DNA of 64,000 nt, taken from the NCBI RefSeq assembly GCF_031127835.1, contig NZ_JARXHX010000007.1, positions 1 to 64,000 on the forward strand, given 5' to 3'. Shown piece by piece: positions 8,701-17,556 of this stretch (within the stretch, counting starts at the first letter, position 1; each line of letters starts with the position of its first letter). Origin of the DNA: Pelagicoccus sp. SDUM812002 (GTDB lineage Bacteria; Verrucomicrobiota; Verrucomicrobiia; Opitutales; Opitutaceae). The notes under the pieces are model-generated. The model did no database searches. It worked only from the letters and a program-made list of their open reading frames with translations, and was not told the DNA's origin. The position numbers and the translations under genes were made by a program.

Positions 8701-9706
8701 TCGCTCCGGCGGGACGAGGGTAGCCGATTACGTCCACGAGGTCGCCGGTTTTGAGTGGGCTTCGTTGTTGAATGGGTACTTGAACCTGGCCGGTTTGGTC
8801 TCGGAGGATTAGCGTGCTTGCGGGGCTATGCCGGTAGACGACGCCGTGGACACGCAGGAGTTGGTCGGGTTGATGCTCGGGTAGGGTTTCGAGATCGCTT
8901 TGCGGAAGTTTGGAAGCGCTTTCTGCAGATGCGGTGGAATGCTGGATATTGTCGATTCCGTCCACCCAAATGGTGATCCCGTCTTCTGTCTCCTCGCCAG
9001 CGTTGGTGACGACTATCAGCCCTTGGATTTTGACGAATGATCCGGTCACGTTTGGAATGGGTTCCCGCTTGTCGACGAGAAGGCGAACCTCAATGCGTCG
9101 TCCTCCTGTGATCATCTCGTAGGCGAGGTGGGTAGGGTCTTGGTGGACGAGTTGATCGATGTAACCTTCGACGCTGGCCCATTGAAGTTCCTTTTCGCTC
9201 AAGGCGTCACTATCATCGAATGCGGTGAAGCTCCTTGGGTCGGGGAAGGCTTCAGCTGCGAGAACGCTTGGAGTTATGAGCTCGGGTTGGAGTCCTTTGC
9301 TCGGAATGATGAGTCCTTTGAGCGAGACGCGGTTGCCCGATTTGAAGGGCATCGGAGTGGAGGAGATCGGAACGTAACCGCCGACCCCGTCTTGAGCTGC
9401 CCAGAGGTTTCCCCATTCGGGGTCGTAGTGAAGGACGTCGAACTCGAGTTCGAGTGAATGTGGCAGGTCCTTTAGTTCCTCGATTTGAGCGGCTATCCAA
9501 TACTCACCGAAGGTTGTGATCTTTGTGGGTGTGAGGCTGCCACTGTCTTCGGACGTTGATTCGTTTTGGGCACGGGCGAGCCCGCCAACTCCGCCAAGGA
9601 CGAACACAATGGATGCGATCAGAAGTGTGAGGCAACGGGTGTGTCGAAAATTGGGATGGGTGGCGTTTGCTGATTTCAACGGAGATTGGGGATATTCCCT
9701 AGTCAC
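5735..9706 (-). CDS. hybrid sensor histidine kinase/response regulator with long extracytoplasmic OB-fold-like region
   Basis: The 1323-residue protein has an N-terminal signal/anchor (~24-46), then about 720 residues outside the membrane. This region contains repeated OB-fold-like units (recurring patterns such as YVDPQHQYFYMQDSTGGV and VHGVVYRHSP...LRDQTGQVQV). A membrane segment follows at ~770-793. A PAS domain (~822-915, NEAGERLTGY) precedes a HisKA domain with the phospho-acceptor His in MSHELRTPMNG (~952). The HATPase has an N box LRQVLLNLVGNAIKF (~1072), DTGIGIP and GSGLGLKIS. A receiver domain (~1200-1315) has the phospho-Asp in FMDCQMPGMDG and Lys in VSKP. It should sense an external or periplasmic signal and autophosphorylate. 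Output is unclear: there is no DNA-binding domain and no neighbouring regulator. The secreted GH5 gene is divergent and could be a target (inference). Confidence 0.88.
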   Translation of the reverse strand: MTREYPQSPLKSANATHPNFRHTRCLTLLIASIVFVLGGVGGLARAQNESTSEDSGSLTPTKITTFGEYWIAAQIEELKDLPHSLELEFDVLHYDPEWGNLWAAQDGVGGYVPISSTPMPFKSGNRVSLKGLIIPSKGLQPELITPSVLAAEAFPDPRSFTAFDDSDALSEKELQWASVEGYIDQLVHQDPTHLAYEMITGGRRIEVRLLVDKREPIPNVTGSFVKIQGLIVVTNAGEETEDGITIWVDGIDNIQHSTASAESASKLPQSDLETLPEHQPDQLLRVHGVVYRHSPASTLILRDQTGQVQVPIQQRSPLKTGDLVDVIGYPRPAGASWSLADALYLPAKTGDTSEETSALLLQYRLSEQVLSVPIDQLELGHSAKLSGVITYVDPQHQYFYMQDSTGGVRIEPTEPITAVPQIGDSVSVEGAIAPGPFSPMVLARDLKFSGQLPLPAPEYTSYNEALSGSYDSQWVEMVGYVDQARSDGHWTELVLSTPQGDFEAKIYSANETNIPKFQVGTTMRLRGVLVTEADSNRHFRSILFVVPEERFTSIEVKTLENPFELPLSDFGTLERYKPRNFSNQYQHVRGVVTHHQAGRTLYLSDGENILRVLSHSNIQLEPNDVVDVVGLPQRSATGLYLRNSQIKKTGETADIEPIPLGNEITALDQKLDGRLISLNGSLTDLAISEKQIRLFLNCDQNMIEAIGDREDFDPLLSQLAQGAQLQLTGVYYLVYNEHSLPQESSLLLRKADDIVILKSAPWWTPERTVGALLLSLLAIAIGGSWAFFLRRRVAAQTLTIREKIEREALLESQNREIVSSVADFIFTIDFDGKFLTFNEAGERLTGYAKSQIRYHTIYDLLDERKSRILRKLLSRKRNIENSVFETQIRKKDGSLVWVEVSAGFIRRKGEAAYLFGVMHDIDSRKQVECELTRAKEAAEENTRAKSAFLATMSHELRTPMNGIIGMTELLLDLKVSKQAREFGETIRDSAASLLVLLNDILDLSKAEAGKLTVDPHPFNLAEAVKQTVNLLETTALSKEIDFHLTLPETLPEQVLGDAGRLRQVLLNLVGNAIKFTEQGEVRVSISLDSQTDTTVNYRFQIVDTGIGIPEKAKAKLFQSFVQADNSHSRRFGGSGLGLKISQEIVSLLGGQIGMTSQEGVGSKFWFTAHFEKVAPSQDEVVETDVSAPAKKTKKPTWKGPPVNVLVAEDIPINQRVTLLQLKRMGIEADLAKDGHEVLKAAQKKRYDVIFMDCQMPGMDGLEATRQLRADPAHDSIHIVALTANAMDGDRERCIDAGMNDYVSKPTRPDKLYAAIETATATKT

Positions 9707-9999
9707 CTAAGGTGTATCGACGCACTCGAAGAATCTTTCATTTAATAATGCGTTTCAGGGTACGATTTTGGGTCGTTTCAGAGTGATTTGATCGTTTTTT
9801 TAACGGTAGGTCTAACGGGATGCGGTCGGTCGCGCAGTGCCTTGTATTTCTATGCTCTTTTGGGTGAGTTCTGCGGAGCTTTGGCAGGTACGGTCCTAAG
9901 TCTATGAATCCAGTTTTAGAGCCGATGAGCAGACGGCTCTATTCGATGATTCGAGCGTTCACGTTCGCATCCCAAGCAAACTTCAATTCCTCTATCCCA

Positions 10000-11061
10000 A
10001 TGAAGAAAAGTCTATGTCATGGATTGAAATCCGTCTTGTTCAGTATCGCAGCAGCAGCGGTGGCACTTGCATCCTGGGCTGAAGGTACGTTCAGCGACGA
10101 GCGCAGCGCCTTGGAATCCGGGAAGCAATTTTCGCAGGTTTCGGTTGATGGGAATCGATTCGTGGACGCGTCGGGCGAGACGGTGGTTTTTCGCGGCTTG
10201 GCTCTGGTGGATGCGGCGGCCTTGGTGGATCGGGGCACCTGGAGCCGGGAGTACTTCGAGAAGGCGGCGAGCTGGAATGCAAACGTGGTGCGGCTACCCG
10301 TGCACCCGCGAGATTGGCGCCGCTTGGGTGAGGAGGGATACCTGAAGTTGCTGGATCAGGCGGTACAGTGGTCAGCCGAGTTGGGCATGTACGTGATCAT
10401 CGACTGGCACTCGATCGGCAATCCGTTGACGGATGTCTACCACCGCCCGATGTATAAAACGGACCGGGGTGAGACTTTCCGGTTTTGGCATACAATCGCC
10501 ATGCGTTATAAGGATAATGCGGCGGTACCGTTTTTCGAGCTGTGGAACGAGCCCACGAACCAAAGCGGGCGCATGGGGCGTCTTCCATGGTCGGACTACA
10601 AGGCCTACATGGAGGAGCTGATCTTTATGATCAAGGCCATCGATCCTAAGAAGATTCCTTTGGTAGCAGGTTTCAATTTTGGATACGATTTGACGGATGT
10701 GAAGAAGGATCCGATTTCGTTTCCAGGGGTGGCTTACGTGGCCCATCCTTATCCGCAGAAACGTCCGGCTCCGTGGATCGAAGATTGGGAACGGGATTGG
10801 GGCTATGTGGCAGACAGGTATCCGATGATCTGCACCGAGTTCGGGTTTATGAGCGAAGACGGGCCGGGAGCTCACGTGCCGGTTATTGGCGACGAAGTCT
10901 ATGGTGAGGCCCTGATCTCATACTTCGAGAAGAAGGGCATTTCGTGGACGGCTTGGGTGTTCGATCACCGCTGGTCACCACAACTGTATTCGGACAAAGA
11001 CTACACGCCAACCCGTCAAGGCACTTTCTTCAAGGCGAAGATGGAAGAGTTGAACCAGTAG
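10000..11061 (+). CDS. secreted glycoside hydrolase family 5 (endoglucanase/mannanase-like)
   Basis: GH5 enzymes cleave beta-1,4-glucans, mannans and related polysaccharides by a retaining mechanism. I place the start at the ATG at 10000 (MKKSLCHGLK...) because it opens a signal peptide with an alanine-rich core ending ALASWA. The frame is open for 32 codons upstream. The product is 353 residues. FFELWNEPTN contains the Asn-Glu of the acid/base, and MICTEFGF carries the nucleophile Glu on a late strand. YVIIDWHS (strand 3) and VRLPVHPRDW also fit the fold. It is a single-domain enzyme with no visible carbohydrate-binding module. It is divergent from the hybrid kinase and convergent with tetR. 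Confidence 0.88.
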   Translation: MKKSLCHGLKSVLFSIAAAAVALASWAEGTFSDERSALESGKQFSQVSVDGNRFVDASGETVVFRGLALVDAAALVDRGTWSREYFEKAASWNANVVRLPVHPRDWRRLGEEGYLKLLDQAVQWSAELGMYVIIDWHSIGNPLTDVYHRPMYKTDRGETFRFWHTIAMRYKDNAAVPFFELWNEPTNQSGRMGRLPWSDYKAYMEELIFMIKAIDPKKIPLVAGFNFGYDLTDVKKDPISFPGVAYVAHPYPQKRPAPWIEDWERDWGYVADRYPMICTEFGFMSEDGPGAHVPVIGDEVYGEALISYFEKKGISWTAWVFDHRWSPQLYSDKDYTPTRQGTFFKAKMEELNQ

Positions 11062-11118
11062 GCGATCGGGGACGGGGGTGTCGCTCGAGTTTTTTTGTTT
11101 TGGCCAGATGGTTGGGCT

Positions 11119-11739
11119 TTAGGTCTTCGAGTCGGGCGAGACGATCTGGCGTATGAAGAAGAGGACCCACTGGTTGGAGGCGGTGCGCTGTTCCTGGCGT
11201 GTCACCAGGAGAGCGGTCCCTTCGATTAGGCATTGCAGAGCGTAGAAGCGCTTGTTGATCTCGTCCTCGGATAGGAAGCTGCCGGACTTCTCGGCCAGGT
11301 TGTGCATCCATTTCTTGAAGTCGTTTCGGTAGGCATTATCGGCTTGGGTGATTGCGGCCTGTATCTCTGGATCTCGCGAGGCTTCCGAGCACATCTCGAT
11401 GAACAAAACTGGATTCATGCGTGAGAAGTCGGAGCTAGTCCAGCTGTTGACCAATCCGAGAATCTTCTGGACGTAGTCTTCGGCGGATGAGGATTCCTCG
11501 GTGATAGAGTGGCGCTCGGAGAGTTGGCGCTCGATAATGGCGAGGATAATGGCGCTCTTGCTTTTGAAGTAGCGGTAGGCGAGGCCTTGGCTGATGCCGG
11601 CAGTTTCGGCCACACGGGCCATGCTGGCCGCGTGGAAGCCGAATTTGATGAAGCACTCTTCGGAGGCGTCGAGGATGCGGTTACGCTGGGCCTCGGCGTG
11701 CTTGGGGGAGCGGGGATTGTCTTTTTCGGCAGGTTTCAT
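11119..11739 (-). CDS. TetR/AcrR-family repressor of the RND efflux operon
   Basis: The 206-residue protein has an N-terminal TetR helix-turn-helix (about residues 18-65: RNRILDASEECFIKFGF, then VAETAGISQGLAYRYFKSKS) and a divergent all-helical ligand/dimer domain, the usual layout. Its ATG overlaps the stop of the outer membrane factor gene by 4 bases (ATGA), so it is the last gene of the adaptor-pump-channel-regulator operon. Two palindromes at that operon's promoter (17464-17515) are its likely operators, giving autoregulated efflux derepressed by a pump substrate. That regulatory link is inferred from context. Confidence 0.88.
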   Translation of the reverse strand: MKPAEKDNPRSPKHAEAQRNRILDASEECFIKFGFHAASMARVAETAGISQGLAYRYFKSKSAIILAIIERQLSERHSITEESSSAEDYVQKILGLVNSWTSSDFSRMNPVLFIEMCSEASRDPEIQAAITQADNAYRNDFKKWMHNLAEKSGSFLSEDEINKRFYALQCLIEGTALLVTRQEQRTASNQWVLFFIRQIVSPDSKT

Positions 11740-13157
11740 GACTCTTCATTCCAGCCGCCTCCAAGGACTTTGTAGAGTTCGATGCGATTGCTCTGTTCGC
11801 GGAGGAGTGACTGTACGAGGGCTTGGCGGGCACTGTAGAGGGTTCGTTGCGAATCGAGCAAGGTCAGATAACTGTCGCGGCCCGCTTGGTAGCGTTTCTC
11901 GGAGAGGGATTGCGTTTTGGAGGCGGCCTCGACGAGGGCTTCGATGGCCTGGCGTCGCTGAGCCAAGGTCGAGCTGAAGGTGAGGGCGTCGGAGACTTCC
12001 TTGAATCCCGTTTGGATGGTTTTTTCGTAAGTGGCCAGGGTGATCTCACGGTCGATTTTGGCGACGTCGCGGTTGGCCCGCAGCTTGCCCGCTTGGAAGA
12101 TGGGCACTCGGATTTGAGGAATGAAACTCCAAGTGCCGGTGTTGTCTTCAAAAAGATCGGACAGTTCTCCGCTCAAGCTGCCTACTGTTCCGGTGAGGGA
12201 AATGGAAGGGAAGAAGGCGGCGCGGGCGGCGGCGAGGTTTGCGTTGGCGGCGCGGAGCTGGTGCTCCATGCGTTGCAGGTCGGGACGGCGGAAGAGCGTT
12301 TCCGAAGGGACGCCAGCTGAAAGCGGGGCGAGTCCGCTCACTTGTAGGTCGAAGCTATCCGGCAGTAGATCGCTGGTTACTGGGCGACCCACGAGCAAGC
12401 TGAGGGCGGAGGTATCTTGAGCGATTTGTCCGGAGTAAAGGGCGAGGTCGGCCCGAGCGCTGGCCAGCAAGGTTTCGACCTGGCTGAGCTCGAGGCTGGA
12501 AACACTGCCCAGCTCGTAGCCGCTGCTGGATATGTCGAACTGTTCTCGGTAGGTCTCGAGGGTGGCTTGGGCGATGCGTTGCAGCTCGAGATCCGAGGAG
12601 AGGGTCAGGTAAGCGTTTGCGACCTCGGCGATCAAGCTCAACTGTACGCTGCGTTGGGCCTCTTCGGTGGCGAAGTAGTTTTGCAATGCGGCGTCGCTGA
12701 GGTTTTTCGCGCGACCGAAGAGATCAATTTCGTAGGAGGCGATTCCGAGATTGGCTTCGTACTGTTCAGTTTCCGGAAGGGCGTCGCCGCCGGTGCGGGT
12801 CATCGCTGCCGTGCCGTTGACCGAAGGCAGGCGATCTGATCTTTGGATACGGTACTGTGCGCGGGCACGCTGCACGTTCAACGCGGCGGCACGAAGGTCT
12901 CGGTTGTTCTCGAGGGAGAGCTCGATGAGCTGTTCCAGATTAGGGTCGGTGAAGAAATTGCGCCAGCCGACGTCGGAAGCGTTTGAGGATCCGAAGATGT
13001 CTAAAGATCTGTCGGCTGGCGGTGATTGCGTATTGCCGCTTTGCCATTGCTCGCCGATTTGGGCGTTTGGCTGAGGCAAGGTTGGCTGCAGTGCGGCGCA
13101 TCCGGATAGTGAGAGCGCGGCGGCGATGACGGGAAAAGTGATGATTCGATTATGCAT
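11736..13157 (-). CDS. outer membrane efflux lipoprotein, NodT/OprM family
   Basis: The 473-residue protein forms the outer membrane exit duct of a tripartite RND pump. A lipoprotein signal ends in LSGC (Cys about residue 20), the site of lipidation. The body has the duplicated OEP repeat of long helices (NNRDLRAAALNVQRARAQYRI early, and ANLAAARAAFFPSISLTGTVG in the second half, a family hallmark). The C-terminal YQAGRDSYLTLLDSQRTLYSARQ motif is typical of NodT proteins. It overlaps the pump gene by 8 bases upstream and tetR by 4 downstream. Confidence 0.93.
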   Translation of the reverse strand: MHNRIITFPVIAAALSLSGCAALQPTLPQPNAQIGEQWQSGNTQSPPADRSLDIFGSSNASDVGWRNFFTDPNLEQLIELSLENNRDLRAAALNVQRARAQYRIQRSDRLPSVNGTAAMTRTGGDALPETEQYEANLGIASYEIDLFGRAKNLSDAALQNYFATEEAQRSVQLSLIAEVANAYLTLSSDLELQRIAQATLETYREQFDISSSGYELGSVSSLELSQVETLLASARADLALYSGQIAQDTSALSLLVGRPVTSDLLPDSFDLQVSGLAPLSAGVPSETLFRRPDLQRMEHQLRAANANLAAARAAFFPSISLTGTVGSLSGELSDLFEDNTGTWSFIPQIRVPIFQAGKLRANRDVAKIDREITLATYEKTIQTGFKEVSDALTFSSTLAQRRQAIEALVEAASKTQSLSEKRYQAGRDSYLTLLDSQRTLYSARQALVQSLLREQSNRIELYKVLGGGWNEES

Positions 13158-16100
13158 GGCTCTGGTGTCCTTTTTTGCGGATGAAGAGACGTTCGATGAC
13201 GAAGAAAAAGAGGGGTACGAAGAACAGCCCGAGGAAGGTGCCGACCAGCATGCCGCCTAGGACTCCGGTGCCGATGGCCATCTGGGCGCCGGAACCGGCT
13301 CCGCTGGCGATGGCAAGAGGCACGACGCCGAGACCGAAGGCCAGCGAGGTCATGAGGATCGGTCGGAGGCGGTCGCGTACGGCGTGCAGCGTTGCATCCA
13401 AAAGATGCATACCGTTCTCCAAGTTGATCTTGGCGAACTCGACGATGAGAATGGCGTTCTTGCTGGTGAGACCGACGGTGGTGAGCATCGCGACCTGGAA
13501 GTAGACGTCGCGCTCGAAGCCGCGTGCCATGTTTGCCAATACAGCTCCTACGATTCCCAGTGGCGCGGCCAAGAGGACTGCGGTGGGGATGGTCCAGCTC
13601 TCGTAGAGCGCTGCTAGGGCGAGGAATACCATGAGGAGCGAGAGGGCGTAGAGGAGCGTGGTCTGGTCTCCGGCCTGACGTTCTTGGTAGGAAGAGGCTG
13701 TCCATTCGATTCCGAAGCCCTCTGGAAGCTGTTGGACGAGTTTTTCAACCTCTAGCATGGCGTCGCCTGAACTCACTCCAGCGGATCCTTGGCCCTGTAT
13801 TTGTACTGCGGATACGCCGTTGTATCTTTCCAAGCGAGGGGAACCGTAACTCCACTCTGTGCTGCCGAAGGAGGAGAAGGGCACCATCTCGCCGTCGGCA
13901 TTGCGTACGGACCAGGTTTCGAAGTCTTCCGGTTGCATGCGGTATTCGGCTTCCGACTGCATGTAGACGCGCTTGACGCGGCCGCGGTCAATGAAGTCGT
14001 CGATGTAGAGGCCGCCCCACGCGACGCCCAAGGTGTTGTTGATTTCACGAATGGAGAGGCCGAGCGATGCGGCCTTGGCATTGTCGATGAGGACGCGAAG
14101 CTGGGGAGCGTCTTCCATGCCGTTGGGTCGAACATTGGTAAGCTTCGGGTTTTGGGCAGCCATGCCGAAGAACTGGTTGCGAGCAGCGATGAGGGCGGCG
14201 TGGCCTTGGCCTGCGTTGTCCTTCAGGTAGAAGGTGAAGCCTGAGGAGTTGCCGAGCTCGGTGATGGGCGGCGGGGCGAAGGCGAATACAGTGGCGCCTT
14301 CGATACGGCTGAAAGCGGCGTTGGCGCGGCCCGCGAGGGCTTGGGCGCTTTGCTCGGGATTAGGGCGGTCGTCCCAGTTTTCCAGGCTGACGAAGGCCAT
14401 GCCGTTGCTTTGGCCGGTACCCGCGAAGCTGAAGCCCTGTACGGTGAATGCGTCGGCGACGACTCCTTTTTCAGCGTTGAGCAAGTAGTCCTCAACCTCT
14501 TCAAGAACTTCGAGGGTGTGCTCTTGGGTTGCTCCCACTGGACCGATGATTTGGGCGTAGATGGAACCTTGGTCCTCGTTTGGCAAGAAGCCGGTGGGCA
14601 ACCTGAGGAATAGAAGGACCATGAGGCCCACGATTATTAGGAAGGCGGCGAAGAAGCTCTTGCTGTGGCCGATGATTTTTCCCACGGTGCCTTGATAGCG
14701 ATTGTTTAGGCGGTCGAAGGTGCGGTTGAACCAACCGAAGAATCCTGTATCCTTAATGTGGTGACCTTTCTCGATCGGCTTCAGCATGGTTGCGCAAAGG
14801 GCTGGCGTAAAGACGATGGCCACGACGACGGAGAGGGCCATGGCCGTGACGATGGTGACTGAAAATTGCTGATAGATCACGCCGGTAGCGCCTCCGAGGA
14901 AGGCCATGGGAACGAAGACAGCGGAGAGAACGACGCCGATGCCGACGAGGGCTCCGGTGATTTGGTCCATCGATCTGCGAGCGGCTTCCTTAGGGCTGAG
15001 GCCTTCCTCGCTCATGAGCCGTTCCACGTTTTCCACGACCACGATTGCGTCGTCAACCAATAGGCCGATGGCGAGGATCATGGCGAACATGGTCAGCATG
15101 TTGATGGAGAATCCAAGTATCGAGAGTACTCCAAATGTGCCGAGTAGGACTACTGGAATGGCGATGGTCGGAATCAAGGTGGCTCGCCAATTTTGGAGGA
15201 AGAGGAACATGACGATAAAGACGAGGGCAACCGCTTCCAACAAGGTGTGGATGACGCCTTCGATGGCGACTTGGACGAAAGGAGTGTTGTCGAAGGGTAT
15301 GACCACGCGCAGGCCTTCCGGTAGGAAAGGTTCGATTTCCTTTACGAGTTCTTTGACGGCGGCGGCAGTTTCGAGGGAGTTCGCTCCTGAGGCTAGGGAG
15401 ACGGCCATGCCGCCGGCTTGTTGGCCGTTGTAGTGAACTTCTTGGCCGTATTCCTGGGAGCCTAGTTCGACTCGAGCGACATCGCTGAGACGGAGTATGG
15501 AGCCGTCGGGATTGCTGCGTACGACGACATTCTCAAACTCGTCGGCGGTTTGCAGGCGCCCACGGGTATTGATGGTGAAGTTGATTTCTTGCCCTGGTAC
15601 CGAAGGCGCACCGCCCAGCTGGCCGATGGAAACTTGCTGGTTCTGTGCTTGAACAGCGGCAGTGATATCGGAGACCGAGAGCTCGTAGGACTTGAGCCGG
15701 TTGGGATCGAGCCAGATGCGCATGGCGTATTGTCCGCCGAATACACGAGCGCTTCCGACTCCTTCCACGCGAGCGATCTGGTCAGCGACGTTGGCGACGA
15801 GGTAGTCGGCAATGTCGACGCGGCCCATGCTTCCGTCGTCGGAAACGAAGCCGAGTACCATGAGGAAACCTTCTCCCGCTTTGGATACGGTCACGCCCTG
15901 TTGTTGCACTTGATTCGGAAGCAAGGCGGTGGCGGATTGGATCTTGTTTTGCACTTGAACCTGAGCCATGTCCGGGTCGGTACCGGTCTCGAAGGTTGCG
16001 GTGATAGTGGATACGCCAGATGATTCGCTAGTGGCGGAGAGGTAGATGAGCCCGTCGAGTCCGGTGAGGCTTTGCTCGATGATTTGGGTGACGGAGTCTT

Positions 16101-16272
16101 CTACAACTTGTGCGGAGGCTCCCGGATAGACGGCGGTAATCCCCACTGATGGAGGAGCGACGGTTGGATAGCGGGAGATGGGCAGCTGCATCATACTGAG
16201 CCCGCCCGCGATCATTATCGTGAGGGCGATGACCCAAGAAAAGATGGGTCTGTCGATGAAAAATTTGGCCAT
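13150..16272 (-). CDS. RND efflux pump inner membrane transporter, HAE1 (AcrB/MexB) family
   Basis: At 1040 residues this is a full-length proton-driven drug/solvent exporter. It begins MAKFFIDRPIFSWVIALTIM, as AcrB homologues do. It contains the periplasmic QVQVQNKIQ-type pore segment (~110), the membrane motif GLLVDDAIVVVENVERLM with the paired acidic residues for proton relay (~405-420), and the second-half counterpart VGLTSKNAILIVEFAK near the end. Twelve membrane segments and two large periplasmic loops are expected and consistent. It lies between adaptor and outer membrane factor genes in the usual order. Its 8-base overlap with the downstream gene suggests translational coupling. Confidence 0.95.
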   Translation of the reverse strand: MAKFFIDRPIFSWVIALTIMIAGGLSMMQLPISRYPTVAPPSVGITAVYPGASAQVVEDSVTQIIEQSLTGLDGLIYLSATSESSGVSTITATFETGTDPDMAQVQVQNKIQSATALLPNQVQQQGVTVSKAGEGFLMVLGFVSDDGSMGRVDIADYLVANVADQIARVEGVGSARVFGGQYAMRIWLDPNRLKSYELSVSDITAAVQAQNQQVSIGQLGGAPSVPGQEINFTINTRGRLQTADEFENVVVRSNPDGSILRLSDVARVELGSQEYGQEVHYNGQQAGGMAVSLASGANSLETAAAVKELVKEIEPFLPEGLRVVIPFDNTPFVQVAIEGVIHTLLEAVALVFIVMFLFLQNWRATLIPTIAIPVVLLGTFGVLSILGFSINMLTMFAMILAIGLLVDDAIVVVENVERLMSEEGLSPKEAARRSMDQITGALVGIGVVLSAVFVPMAFLGGATGVIYQQFSVTIVTAMALSVVVAIVFTPALCATMLKPIEKGHHIKDTGFFGWFNRTFDRLNNRYQGTVGKIIGHSKSFFAAFLIIVGLMVLLFLRLPTGFLPNEDQGSIYAQIIGPVGATQEHTLEVLEEVEDYLLNAEKGVVADAFTVQGFSFAGTGQSNGMAFVSLENWDDRPNPEQSAQALAGRANAAFSRIEGATVFAFAPPPITELGNSSGFTFYLKDNAGQGHAALIAARNQFFGMAAQNPKLTNVRPNGMEDAPQLRVLIDNAKAASLGLSIREINNTLGVAWGGLYIDDFIDRGRVKRVYMQSEAEYRMQPEDFETWSVRNADGEMVPFSSFGSTEWSYGSPRLERYNGVSAVQIQGQGSAGVSSGDAMLEVEKLVQQLPEGFGIEWTASSYQERQAGDQTTLLYALSLLMVFLALAALYESWTIPTAVLLAAPLGIVGAVLANMARGFERDVYFQVAMLTTVGLTSKNAILIVEFAKINLENGMHLLDATLHAVRDRLRPILMTSLAFGLGVVPLAIASGAGSGAQMAIGTGVLGGMLVGTFLGLFFVPLFFFVIERLFIRKKGHQSHA

Positions 16273-16308
16273 GGTCGTAGTGTATTAAGAATTGCGGTAC
16301 GCGAGGGA

Positions 16309-17451
16309 TTAGCCCTCGCTAGACTCCGTGCCGCTGATTTTCACCGCGGTTCCTGCTGGAGCTTTTTGTAGTCCGTTTATAACGACGCGGTCGCCCGGTT
16401 TGAGGCCGCTTTCCACTATCCATTTGTGTCCAATAGTTCGGCCGAGCTGGACGGGGCGCGATTCGACTTTGTTGTCCGCTCCGACCACCATGACTGCGGT
16501 GGATCCATCGAACTGACGGTTGACTGCTTTTTGCGGGACGAGGATGCCGTCGGGGCGAAGCCCTTCGCTAATTATTCCGCGGACATACATGCCCGGGAGG
16601 AGAACGTGGTCGGGGTTGGGCGTTTCGACGCGGAGGGTGTAGGTGCCGGTGCTAGGGTCGACGCTCACTTCCGAGAAGGAGAATTTACCGGGATGTTGGT
16701 ATTCGGTGCCGTCTTCGAGAATCAGCTTAACCGGTAGGTCCGTTGCTTGCAGTTCGCCATTGGCGATAGCCCGGCGGAAAGCGAGGAGTTCGCTGCTCGA
16801 CTGCGTTAGGTCCACGTAGATAGGGTCGAGCTGCTGGACGGTGGCCAAGGGGGTCGGCTGGTTGGCGGTGACGAGGGCGCCTTTGGTGACGCTCGATTTG
16901 CCGATCCGTCCGCTGATGGGGGAGGCGATGCGACTGTAGTCGAGGGTGATTTCTGAGCTCGCGAGCGAGGCTGCGGCCAGCTTGGCCTGGGCTTCGGCTT
17001 GCTGGAGGGTGGCTTGGGAGCCGTCGTACTCCTGGGCGCTGATGGCTTTGGACTGAAACAAGTCCTTGCTGCGATTCGCTTCCGAGCGAGCCAGCTTGAG
17101 TGCCGATTGAGCGTTTTCGAGAGAGGCTTTGGCAACCTCGTAGTTGGCCTGATATCGCGCGTCGTCCAGTTGGTAGAGGGCTTGATCTTCCGTAACAAGA
17201 GCGCCTTCGGTGAAGAGGCGCTGCTCCACGATGCCGTCTACTTGCGGGCGTACTTCGGCGATGAGAAACGGAGAGGCGCGGCCCGGAAGTTCTCGGGTGA
17301 TGACAATCTCTTCGCTCTTGATTTCGGTCACTGTGACGGAGGGCGCGGGCCGCTGCCGGGTGGCTGAATCGGCGGTTTCTTGCGAGCCGCAGCCTGCGAG
17401 GAATGCTGACGAAAAAAGGAAGAGAGCGCTGAAAGGAATGTGGTGCTTCAT
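16309..17451 (-). CDS. RND efflux periplasmic adaptor (membrane fusion lipoprotein)
   Basis: The 380-residue protein links the RND pump to the outer membrane duct. A lipoprotein signal peptide ends FLAGCGS, with the lipidated Cys at about residue 21. The two halves of the lipoyl/barrel-sandwich domain are seen at RPQVDGIVEQRLFTEGALV (~66-85) and SGRIGKSSVTKGALVT (~180-195). A helical hairpin lies between them (ANYEVAKASLENAQSALKLARSEANR). It closes with the beta-barrel and membrane-proximal domain (KAVNRQFDGSTAVMVV). It is the first gene of the operon, 36 bases ahead of the pump gene and directly downstream of the operator pair. Confidence 0.94.
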   Translation of the reverse strand: MKHHIPFSALFLFSSAFLAGCGSQETADSATRQRPAPSVTVTEIKSEEIVITRELPGRASPFLIAEVRPQVDGIVEQRLFTEGALVTEDQALYQLDDARYQANYEVAKASLENAQSALKLARSEANRSKDLFQSKAISAQEYDGSQATLQQAEAQAKLAAASLASSEITLDYSRIASPISGRIGKSSVTKGALVTANQPTPLATVQQLDPIYVDLTQSSSELLAFRRAIANGELQATDLPVKLILEDGTEYQHPGKFSFSEVSVDPSTGTYTLRVETPNPDHVLLPGMYVRGIISEGLRPDGILVPQKAVNRQFDGSTAVMVVGADNKVESRPVQLGRTIGHKWIVESGLKPGDRVVINGLQKAPAGTAVKISGTESSEG

Positions 17452-17463
17452 GATTTAGGAGGA

Positions 17464-17515
17464 ATGAATGTTCGTTCATCTATAGGCCGTCAATAAAAAT
17501 GAATGTTCATTCATT
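17464..17515 (-). promoter_or_regulatory. tandem TetR-type operators at the efflux operon promoter
   Basis: Two inverted repeats of the same type lie 12-64 bases upstream of the adaptor ATG. The distal one is perfect: AATGAATG-TT-CATTCATT (17498-17515). The proximal one has one mismatch: ATGAATG-TT-CGTTCAT (17464-17479). A -10-like TATAGA reads on the minus strand between them (17484-17479). Arm length, 2-base centre and doubling fit TetR-family operators, and the operon ends in a tetR gene. Confidence 0.75.
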
Positions 17516-17556
17516 GATAAAGCGTATGAAAGCCGAAATTGAGGGGAGGGGAGCGT

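Noticed and set aside
11062..11097. Terminator between GH5 and tetR genes
   Set aside because: A T-run is present, but the preceding stem is only about four pairs and not convincing.
16727..17479. 250-codon frame over the efflux adaptor gene
   Set aside because: Arg/His/Ser-rich shadow. The adaptor frame carries all domain motifs.
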